Positions 55,340 to 64,000 of a stretch of 64,000 nucleotides of DNA are shown here, piece after piece. Source of the stretch: Takakia lepidozioides (taxonomy: Eukaryota > Streptophyta > Takakiopsida > Takakiales > Takakiaceae). Made by a program: the position numbers and the translations under genes. The stretch spans positions 17,360,001 to 17,424,000 of the forward strand of contig CM060732.1 in NCBI GenBank assembly GCA_030704615.1, in the 5' to 3' direction. The notes beneath the pieces were generated by a model that was not told the origin of the DNA, did no database searches, and was given only the letters and a program-made list of their open reading frames with translations. Position 1 is the stretch's first letter, and each line of letters opens with the position of its first letter.

Positions 55340-58300
55340 GTGAGTCATTTAATATTCAATACCTGACTTCTATAGATATTCCGACAGTTCTGGATCTTGC
55401 TGTTCCTAGTTTCAAGGCTTGAATACAGCCCTTCTGTTGTGCGGTTGAAACAAGTTTCAAACACTGGCTCATGGATTAGAAATATCTGCCCAAAACGTTA
55501 GGGGTACCTGGGTGGCAGAAAACAACAACATTTTTGCTCTCTCTCCTAACTGACTAGAAGGGACAACTTCCTTGGATGCATAGGAAAGAAGTACTCAAAA
55601 GGAGTGTGAAGGGGTCAGATTTACTGAGTAAGTGCCGTGTGGTCTACATCCTGGATTCTTGATGCAATTGCTAAAACCCCTGCCATTTGGAGCCTCTGAC
55701 CCCGGGATGAAGGTCTCGACTAAATCAACTCACGCACAGGGAAGCTAGTCTTGAAGAATTTGTAGGAAGAATGGAGATCTGCATTTTTGGAGAAATTACA
55801 GCTCTCTTTCTCCACACAAGTGGACGTGAAACTCTCCCTCATTCACCTCTTGATGCCACATAAGTAAAATATTAACTGAAAGAATTAGTACCTTTCATGT
55901 TTGAGCTACGTATTTCCTGCTGTGCAACAACGTTGACACCAAGGTCAAGAGCATTTGCAAACTTTTGCTGAATTTGTTTTGCTACATTCCTGCCCAACTA
56001 TTCAGTTCACAGGGGCTTTGGCTTCCCTGGCATAGGTAGCCAGCTCCACTTTTGGTTCAATATCTCACTAAAGTGTCCACACCTTGGACATGCTCGCTCA
56101 AATTACTCCTTTAGTGTGGGTTTCCAGCTTCAAGGTGGCAGGAATTGCTCAAACCAATGATGAATTGTACTCATAAGACGTTGTTTCCCGTAGCCTTGTG
56201 GCCATTGACCCCGCGCCCAGTTTGAGCGGGAACAAAAGGGACAGAACAGCTGACGTTGGTAGTAATACTTACCTCCATATAAAGAATTAATCCGGGTTTT
56301 CCAGATATCCTCTAGAAATCCCTTCACACAAGCATCAATCTGCTGTGTGTGATTTGCCCAAAAACTAGGCCTCAGGAGGGCCTGGGCTTTTGGCTCAGCC
56401 TCGAGACTTTCAAAGTTGGTAAACAGGGGTACAGGCACAATTCCCTTAATAGATTTGAAGAGAGCGTCTCTTTGGTGAGAGAACCCCAGACAGTGTATCA
56501 GAAAATGAATACTGTCTTCAGATTGCCCACACAACGGGCAATTGCACTCTCCCTTTCCTCTCTGCTTCTGTTTGCTGTTCAAAGGTAGGCTTCCTGCCCT
56601 GAGTTTAAATTTCAGTCTAGTGCCGAGAGTGGGTAGACCCTTGAGGTCATCCCTCCCCCATGTCACAGACTGGAAACAAGTTCAGGGAAGTTTTCTGCCT
56701 AACTTCATTTTCATCAGACAATCTCATGGCAACAGACATGGCTGAGGACACCACAGCCTCTAAGTCAGATTTATCCAGCAGGGTCAAGACTTGCGGATCC
56801 AGGTCCAGGTCCTTGAGGATCTCTTCTACTCTCTTCTGCCAGGACTTAGCCTGTTTGACAGGGCGGTCCTGTTTCCAAGATATAGAGTCGATTAACTTAG
56901 GATATCTGGTGTTGGGCATATGTTGCAGCTGACCCCACCATCTGACCTTGAATTCATCTCGTCGGGAGCTTAAGGACGGAATGCCAAACTCACCCCGAAC
57001 AGCCACATTGGCTGTTTTGGAGCATGCTGACATACACTCCTTAAGCACCCGCACTTGAATGGATTCTAGAGACTTAGCCTGGTTGGAGTTATCAACCCAT
57101 ATAGCAGATCCGTACTCCAAGGCAGGTCTAATAACGCGACAAAGCATGGTTTTCTTAACCTCAGAGTTGACCCCTCTGCAGTGGAAAAATTTAGTGAGCC
57201 CCAGAGCTTTGCCCTTGCCAGTTTGAACAACTTTCCGGATATGTGCATCCCAATTACAATTGGAGGAGAACTCAACGCCCAGGTAAGTGTAGGAAGGGAG
57301 GACCGGGATCTCTTGGCTACCCCACTGCCACTTAAGATCACTTCCTCCCTCTCCTCTGTCGTTGAATGCTACCATTGCACATTTGCTGACATTAGCCTCT
57401 AGCCCCCAAAGATCAAAGTATCTCTTCGCGCAATCAATCAACTCCTGGAGATTGGTTGGAGTCTCCCCTATGCCTGCGAAGTCATCCGCAAACATAAGGG
57501 CTGGTATGGTGGTATCACCCACCCTTAACCCAAATCCCTCACTTTCCACATCCTCGAGGAGTTGATTGATGAAAACATTGAAGAGCAGAGGGGAGAGAGT
57601 ACATCCTTGAGCTACACCTTGGTCTATGTTGGACTTCTGTCCGTTAACAGTGACACAGCTTTTGGTGTGAGCATACAAGTTGTGGACAACTCTCCACATC
57701 TTTCCCTTGGTCCCACAAGACCAGAGGCGGAACCATAGGCCATCTCTCCACACTGTGTCATAAGCCTTTTTGACATCCAGGAAAAAGACATAAGTGGGTT
57801 TCCCTTCTTTTTCCTTCCCTGGATAATCTGGCTTAGAGTGAAGATATGATCCACACAGCCCCTGTTTCGCCGAAAGCCAGCTTGGCCTTCGTGGAAACAA
57901 CCTCTAGACTCCAGATCAACCTCGAGACGAGTACTTATAACTCTGCAGAATGTCTTGCCAACAGCATTGAGGAGCGTGATGCCACGGTAGTTCCCCGGTT
58001 CTTCTCTGTCACCCTTCTTGTATAGATTGACAATGACCCCCTGTCGCCAGCGAAAGGGGATCATTTCAGTCTTCCAGATAAGGTTAAAGAGGAGAACTAG
58101 GGCCTCTATCATGGGATCGCCACCGTGCTTGATAAGCTCGTTGACAATACCATCAGGTCCACCAGCTTTATATCCATTTAAATGTTCAATTGCTTCCACA
58201 ATCTCAGAAGAACTAATGGGAGCATTATAAGCCATTGAAATATACTCCAGTTCATCAGGGCTGTTTTGAATGCCCTCCATTCAGCAGAAGACCCCTCACT

Positions 58301-61300
58301 GTTAGACCTAGAAGTTCTGCCAAGGATACTGTAGTGAGTTTCAAAGGTTTTGACAATGTCAACCGATGAAATCACCACTGCACCTTTAGTAGTCTTCAGC
58401 GCTTGTACTTGCTGACCATTTTTCGGCTTGTACAAACGTTGAAGGGCCAACCAGAATTTCTTGCTTGAGTTTATTTCACTGTATAACTTGTCCCAGTATA
58501 ATTTCTTCTGAGACCTAACAAGCTGATTGATATCTTTACGGAGCTGGTAGTACCTCGCCCACAATTCTCTGTTGGTTTCCAAATTGCAGCACTCTTTATA
58601 GAGGGCTCGTCTCTCAGCTATCTTGAGTTTAATCTCATTAGTCCACCAATTAACTGCTCTACCGCAGACAATTAGTTTCCTCCCAATGATCTTGTCAGCC
58701 ACGGAGGAAACGAAACTCTCCCAAGAGTCCACTGCTCTTTCGACTTCATTTCTTGCGTTAACAGAGCGTGACTGAAGTTCTTGGAGCGATTGGACAAAAT
58801 GAGGGAGAGCCTCTTGCAAGGCCTGGACGTACTCAGCCTTGACCTCCTCATTGTGGAATTTTTCTATGCGCCACTTCCGAATCGAACGTTTCACAGATCT
58901 CTTGGTGGTGGGAAAACACCTTTTGATCTCAGTCCAAACCAGGAAGTGGTCAGAGGTACCAATATCAGTTCTGTCGATCAACACATTGGCACACTAGGGG
59001 AACAAAATTTTGTCCATTATGATATAGTCCACAATGGAACGTTCCCCAGTTTGGGATTTCTCACGAGTCCACTGCACTTGGTCACCTCTTGTCCTGTTAT
59101 TCAAGGTCAAAAGCTGAAGCTCTTCTAGACAGTTAATTAACCGTCTGCCATTAGAATTCAGCTCGTCCTCACCAAAAGGTCCAATGATATCGTCCTGATG
59201 GATCCCTTTGCCCACCCGGGCATTGAAGTCCCCCAATAGTACCACCTGACCTTTGGCAAGGAACGAAGCACAGTCCAGCTTTACATCTTCGAAGGCCTTG
59301 TCTGCGTCAGCACTAAGGGTCCCGTCTGTGGGCATGTAAACACAACCAACAAAGAGGTCCTTTGTACTCATGCCGCCCTTCAAATTCAGTTTTAGCCAGA
59401 TACTATGCTCGTACCTCAAACCCTTGTTGATAATTTCACAATTGTCAAACAAGAAATCACGGACAAAGAATCCGACCCCTTTTTGACCGCGTTTGGCAGA
59501 GGCTGCCTTGAGAGTACACATCTTACCTGCCCATTTATAACCAATGACATCTCCAACCAGTTTATCCGACGTTTCCCATGTTTCTTGCCCAGCACAGAAA
59601 TGAAAATCATTAGTCCGAAGAACTTGTCCCACTTCAAGTTGTTTCCTTTGGTTGGTCAACCCTGAGAAGTTGAAAGTGGCCAGCCGCAAGCCAGCCCTTT
59701 GCGTGTGAATTGTTTGTCGTCTAGGTAGCTTGTGATTGCTCCTGGACGGCCAACCGTTCTGCAAAGGGGGGACAGTTACCCCATGTGTAGATTTTGCTCG
59801 TCTTGTGTAAACTTTGAGAATTGGGAAACCATTCAGGGTACCAAATCTTTCAGTTACACGACGCACAGGCTCCGCACACATAGGGGCAGATTGTCCGTCA
59901 GACTGCTGGGGGACAATTACCCCGTGTATAGATTTTGCTCGTCTTGTGTAGACTTTGAGGATTGGTAAACCATTTAGAGTACCAAATCCTTCAGTTACAC
60001 GACGTTCAGGCTCTGCACACTTAGGGACAGATTGTCCATCTGACGGCTTGGGGACAATTACCCCGTGTATAGAATTTGTTCGTCTTGTGTAAACCTTGAG
60101 GATTGGTAAACCATTCAGAGTACCAAATCCTTCAGATTCAGGACGTTCAGGTTCCGTATACTTAGGGGCATCTTGTCCTTCTGGCTGTTTGGATTCAACC
60201 TCATCCAGAGCATCAAACCGATTAGAAACTCTCAAGTTGAAGTTGTTGCCCTTGGTTGTCTTCCTAGAGCGCCCCATTGAATCACCAATGTCTAAGACCG
60301 CTCTCCAGCCAGTCAAGGGACAAACTTCTTTGAGATTGAATTGATGCGGGACTCTATTAGAAGCACTTTTGGTCATTGCAACCTTCAACGTACCCCTGTT
60401 ATCAAGTCTCGAGATGGTACCATTAGCCATGAAATCCAAGCCTAAGCTAGAGCATGTAGTTTTAAAGGACACATCGTCCATCCTGGGATTCACCCCAAAA
60501 ACTACACATGAAGCCCTAGATTTGGCATAAGTAACCAATTCCCAGGGATCACCCTGAGGAGTGTTGATGTTGATAGGAGCTAAATTTTTGATTGTTTTCG
60601 CAGGCCATAAGTTTAAGCACAGGAACCAACCCGAGCCCAAGTGCGGAGTATGCTAGACAGAGCATACGACTGCCCAATTTGGGCGGAGGGGCAGCCCCCA
60701 AGCGGTAGGAGTCCGCTTGTTACCATTCAGAGATCACACTCCAGGGAGTTGCAGGGAATGGCCCGTGTAGGCATATTCTAAAGAGGGAAAGGCCGCAAGC
60801 TTTCCAACTAAATCCAATGCACTACCTTACCTGAAGCAAAGCGCTTCAGGTCGAAACAAACAAGGACACGAGGTCACAAGGCTGGCATTTAGTCACACAG
60901 ACATTAATGTACTCCCGTTTCAAGTCCACCCAATGTCAATAGGCTTCCTAGAGGACAGGGAGAAAAAACCAATGATGAATAATCATCACTTGGGAATTCA
61001 CAACCCTGTCCAATTCTTCCCAAATCTGCCTCATGGTTTGACTGACATTTTCAGAGGTTAAGCTACTCTGCATTGCTGTTCTTCTCCTTGTGCAGTCAAT
61101 CTTTAATTATGGGTTGTGTCTGAATGACATCAGGTGGAAGATTTGCAGTGGGAGCTGTGTCGCCGGTTGCTTCACTTTGTTCCACCGTCCATTGGGTCAC
61201 AACAGCAGGTGCCTGGTGTGGTCTTCCAAAGGTTTCTGCGGAATCTGGTGTGCAAGAACCGTGGGGCCAATAGGAGCATGGCACCACCAGGCCTTTCAGA

Positions 61301-64000
61301 CAACTCTGTGTTGGTTTCCACTTACGGTGTGCTTCTGCGGTTTCTGTCAGAGGGTCTTGGGGGCTGCAAGGTGGGAGGAGAGTCTGTGGAAGGGAGCAAG
61401 GAGCTCCCAGAGAGTGGTGTGGGATTTCTTCACAGGTACTTGTACTTCCTCGGCATCATCATATGTGCTTTAGACCAAGCATCACAAGTATCATAGGGTT
61501 GTTTTTGCGCTTAGGAGGTTGGGGAGAATTATTCAGAGCTTTAAACAATCTCCCTATAGTGTCGTTTCAACCAGGTGCCTGCTCTGTTCAAAAGTAAGCA
61601 AGAAGGTCAATGGATAAACGTTTTGATCATCTGGATAGGCCTTTACGCATTTGCCAGAGATTTTGACCGTTGCACTGAATGATTAATTTACAGGGAAGGC
61701 AAGCGAAGTTTCCCCCTCGGCATTTTGTTGAAGGATGCTAGCTCCAACGATTTTGCGCGGTTAGGAGGAACCTTCAGCCATCTGTCAAAAACCCATCCAG
61801 TTGGGGTGGATGTCACAGATGTTGAGTGGGAGGAGAGTAGCATGGAGGAGGGAGACAATGTTGTCAAGCACGGGGGGAAGCTCAAGCCTGCCTGTTGCTC
61901 AGAACTCACCATGGGTGGAATGGGCAGTGACAGCAAAAGTCCTGTTCGAGCTCCTGTCAAGATTGTGACAGCTGGAACGGCAACAGGTGTCACGGAGAGG
62001 GCCACTAGTCCCATAAGCAGTGATTTCAACAGCCGGACTTGCAATGGGTGTGTGGAAGACAAGCCTAGCTCCAGTGGAAGGGTAGATAGCAACTTGGAGA
62101 GTGGCCTGGTGTTCCGGAGCTACAAGAGGGCAGGATTCAAGTCAATCAAGGAGCTCTCTGAGGCCATTCGCGAAGAGGAGTTGCTAGACATCATGGTGTT
62201 GCTGTATCATCTGGGACCTGCTCAAAATTTCAAGCAGGTATTGCATGTGCAGAAAAGCACGTCTGATCTGCTGGATGTGAGGATAGGGGACATTTTTATG
62301 TATTGTTGCGGGAGACCCTCTTTGAAAGAAGAGACCTCCTTTGAAAACATCAGATAGACTGTCATAGGCACCTCTTTTAACTCAGTTGGGAAGGCTTTAG
62401 ACAATATCGGAAAGCCTTCTTGGATTGAATTCTGGGGTGAGTATGCACATCAAAGTGATGTGACGGTGTTGTTCTACAAGGACCTGTGAAAGATCAGAAT
62501 CAAGCTTGTTGTCACTGTTTTTTCAAGCCAGTAGACGCTCATGTTTCAGGCCATTGTCAGCATTTTTTAACTTCATAGTCAATTCTTTCGCTTCATGCCT
62601 GTGCAGTTGATTTAGTAACATTGCTTGTGGTTGAATAATAATCTAGTTCTTGAGGCCTGTTTGTTATGATAGAGAACTTAATTTGTCCTTAGATGTACTC
62701 ATTTCCTTCACCCTTTTCCCTTCGTGCTACCCCAAGGGGCTTGAGGGTGGAGGAAGCAACATGCTGGGTCTTGGGTCTAGGAAGTTGCAACCACCTTTCA
62801 TATTTTGTTGTTGGGTGGTCATTAGGCATCCGAGCAGTTCTTCCAGAATCAGGGTGTTAAGTTTAGTTTCCCATATGCCAGCGACAGGGCCGCACAGGAA
62901 AGAAAATGGGCATATTCTTATGAAGTCTCTTTCATGGCAGATTGGGTGTGCTGTTAAAGTCGACTTTTTGTTAATATGTTTTCTGGCTCTGTACACTTGT
63001 TGTGCAGGCTTCGTTTTTTATGCAGCATCAGATGCAATCTGTTGCACAGCTGGATGATACTGACCGTCAGATTCGTGGGGAGAGGATCTCAAGTGATTAT
63101 TTGAAGCGGCTGAAGGAAGCCCGAACATTGTACAGGGAGGATTTGATTGATTGTGTGCGGCAGTGTATGTGGTATGTAATTACCAAGTCCGACCTCTTTT
63201 AGTGAACTTAATAACCACTCTTCCACTCAAACAAATTACAGATGCTCGTGGAAGCTTCTTGGGAGACTCATCCGACAATGCACAGTTCTAATTTTATCTG
63301 CTGTGTGTAGGTACCGAGTCACTATGTTTGCAAGGTGGAAGCTGAGGGGGATGTATGCGACGTGTATGTGGCTTGTTCAACTTTTGTTGGTATTGAGCAA
63401 AAGGGACCACCTCTTCAGCTATGTTCCGGAGTTCTATGTTGAAACATTGGTATGTTCTTGTTTGCAGAACCCCCTGTTTTGGTGCAGGACAGGTTGATTA
63501 GGCAGTATGCTCATGCAGTACTAATGTGTCTTTGGGCCTGTTTTGTTCCCTTCTAAAGTGATCTGACATTTGCACTAAGCCTACGTTGGATGTGCATGCA
63601 GGTTGACTCTTTCCATGCCCTGCGGAGAAGTGATCCTCCCTTCGTTTCGCCATCCTCACTTCTGCAGCAAGGGCTCTCTCCTTTTGTATGTGCACTGTGT
63701 GTGTGTTGGTGGTGGTGGTGGAGGCAGGGGGGGTTTGTGTGGGTTGGGTTATGGAGGGTCTGGAAAGTTGCATTGTGTTGATGATTATTTGTATAAGAGA
63801 AGAATTCCAATGACTTTGCAACTATAACCCTCCTTTCCATTATTTTTCATTTCTCCTCAGGCATCCCTCTCCATGTCCAGTTTACATCTTTCTGTTAGGA
63901 CTGACTCTCCTTACTGAATCTGCTGCAGGTGACATTCCTGGTAACACATTTCAGTGATGCCAGGATAGCAAACTCAGATGTTCGAGACATCCTGTTGCAG
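53732..64000 (+). CDS. RKP: RKP-like E3 ubiquitin-protein ligase (KPC1-related), 5' part
   Basis: Homolog of plant RKP, the KPC1-type RING ligase that in Arabidopsis promotes turnover of the CDK inhibitor KRP1. Visible exons are 53732-55339, 61134-61435, 61694-62237, 63008-63171, 63311-63449, 63602-63685 and 63929-64000, all GT/AG and phase-consistent; an eighth may be non-coding and upstream. Total about 971 bases after exon 1, then the gene leaves the window. The start is ATG 53732, followed by a short basic N-terminus and STGLAALLDEQES. The SPRY domain spans residues about 140-283 (FSSARANTCVWEGRWMFEAT, GIQQLGWATLSCPF, AGDVIGCCIDLDAGQISFYR, GERCELNFGGRPFKYPI). Later landmarks are YTGPYPYLALACHLLERYD, VWWPGSRED, KNRGANRSMAPPG, EELLDIMVLLYHLG, RWKLRGMYATCMWLVQLLLV and LRRSDPPFV. 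The RING finger lies beyond 64000. No lesion is seen. Confidence 0.9.
56130..60654 (-). mobile_element. Non-LTR retrotransposon (LINE), inactivated
   Basis: Minus strand, in order. 60640-58994: an N-terminal region with three tandem 46-residue repeats (GFGTLNGLPILKVYTRR), then an AP-type endonuclease (ATFNFSGLTNQRKQLE, QETWETSD, GVGFFVRDF, LLGDFNARVGKG, SIVDYIIMD). After one in-frame TAG (58994), 58984-58178 continues with TSDHFLVWTEI and KKLYWDKLYSEINSSKKFWL. 58280-57624 and 57900-56647 carry RT (GGPDGIVNELIKHGG, YRGITLLNAVGK, GQAGFRRNRGC, FLDVKKAYDTVWRDGL, GVAQGCTLSPLLFN, ALMFADDFA). 56666-56130 has the C-terminal CPLCG...HFLIHC finger. Three frameshifts and one stop make it dead. No RNase H was recognised; no poly-A tail or TSD could be defined. 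Confidence 0.88.
59735..60150 (-). repeat. Threefold 138-bp coding repeat inside the LINE
   Basis: The codons for FGTLNGxPILKVYTRRxxS recur three times about 138-141 bases apart, each followed by a V-P...G-Q-S-x-P-x-C-A-E-P-type linker. The repeat lies between the N-terminal region and the endonuclease. Confidence 0.85.
61134..62237 (+). CDS. RKP: RKP-like gene, coding exons 2 and 3
   Basis: Exon 2 is 61134-61435 (VEDLQWELCRRLLHFVPPS to VGFLHR, ends in phase 2). Exon 3 is 61694-62237 (EGKRSFPLGILLKDASSNDF to GPAQNFKQ, ends in phase 0). The order and spacing of conserved blocks follow Arabidopsis RKP. The Ser/Gly-rich loop with the CC pair (KPACCSELTMGG) is typical of the variable middle of this family. 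Confidence 0.87.
63008..64000 (+). CDS. RKP: RKP-like gene, coding exons 4 to 7 (last one partial)
   Basis: Exon 4 63008-63171 (ASFFMQHQMQSVAQLDDTDR to QCMW, phase 2), exon 5 63311-63449 (YRVTMFARWKLRGMYATCMW to YVETL, phase 0), exon 6 63602-63685 (VDSFHALRRSDPPFV to GLSPF, phase 0), exon 7 63929 onward (VTFLVTHFSDARIANSDVRD, open at the window edge). The intron at 63686-63928 contains a G/T-rich run (GTGTGTTGGTGGTGGTGGTG). Confidence 0.87.

Larger units (their letters stand above)
55340..61133 (+). other. First coding intron of the RKP-like gene (5.8 kb), containing an antisense LINE
   Basis: Donor GTGAGT at 55340 and acceptor GACATCAG at 61133. Without the LINE (about 56130-60660) the intron would be about 1.26 kb, still larger than the other introns here (258-770 bp). 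55340-56129 and 60660-61133 show no other feature. Confidence 0.85.

Overview
This window is nuclear DNA from a streptophyte with a large, transposon-dominated genome. Three things support this: spliced genes with plant-type GT/AG introns, a clear homolog of the plant E3 ubiquitin ligase RKP (KPC1-related), and PLS-type PPR remnants. Nested Ty3/Gypsy elements, a CACTA transposon and a LINE make up most of the rest. The species cannot be fixed from the sequence. A Characeae alga (Chara-like) or a seedless land plant is my best guess, at low confidence. No bacterial, CRISPR or rRNA features were seen.

Layout. (1) 25-4585 (+): an eight-exon gene encoding a protein with a permuted, beta-class DNA-methyltransferase-like fold. 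One of its introns is filled by a 95-bp hairpin satellite. (2) 4816-33040: the broken Gypsy element Ret-B (gag at 4.8 kb, zinc knuckles at 23.6 kb, pol at 29.7-32.4 kb). It is split by a second, minus-strand LTR element, Ret-A (5997-23490), whose LTRs are flanked by matching ATTGG duplications. Inside Ret-A lie a CACTA terminus, a second diverged copy of the methyltransferase-like gene (10064-12268, minus), a truncated plus-strand Gypsy element (Ret-D, 12337-18795), and a CACTA Tnp2 gene split by an inversion of about 2.4 kb. A PPR-derived tandem array and dispersed repeats fill 24.5-29.4 kb. (3) 33041-49166: Ret-C, a 16.1-kb LTR element with CATGG target duplications, a PBS, gag, pol, a long extra 3' ORF, a conserved hairpin plus PPT, and its own 2.75-kb internal replacement. 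(4) 49.2-50.9 kb: a decayed, probably transposon-derived gene on the minus strand. (5) 53732-64000 (+): the 5' half of the RKP homolog, with eight visible exons. Its first coding intron is 5.8 kb because it carries an antisense LINE.

RKP is the only gene here that looks like an intact, conserved host gene. The most novel content is the pair of methyltransferase-like genes. They share intron positions and phases, the motif order expected of beta-class N4C/N6A methyltransferases, and an unusual DIPDG sequence where DPPY/SPPW is expected. Copy 1 carries a homopolymer frameshift and a mutated splice acceptor. Copy 2 is truncated upstream and has lost the glycine-rich SAM loop.
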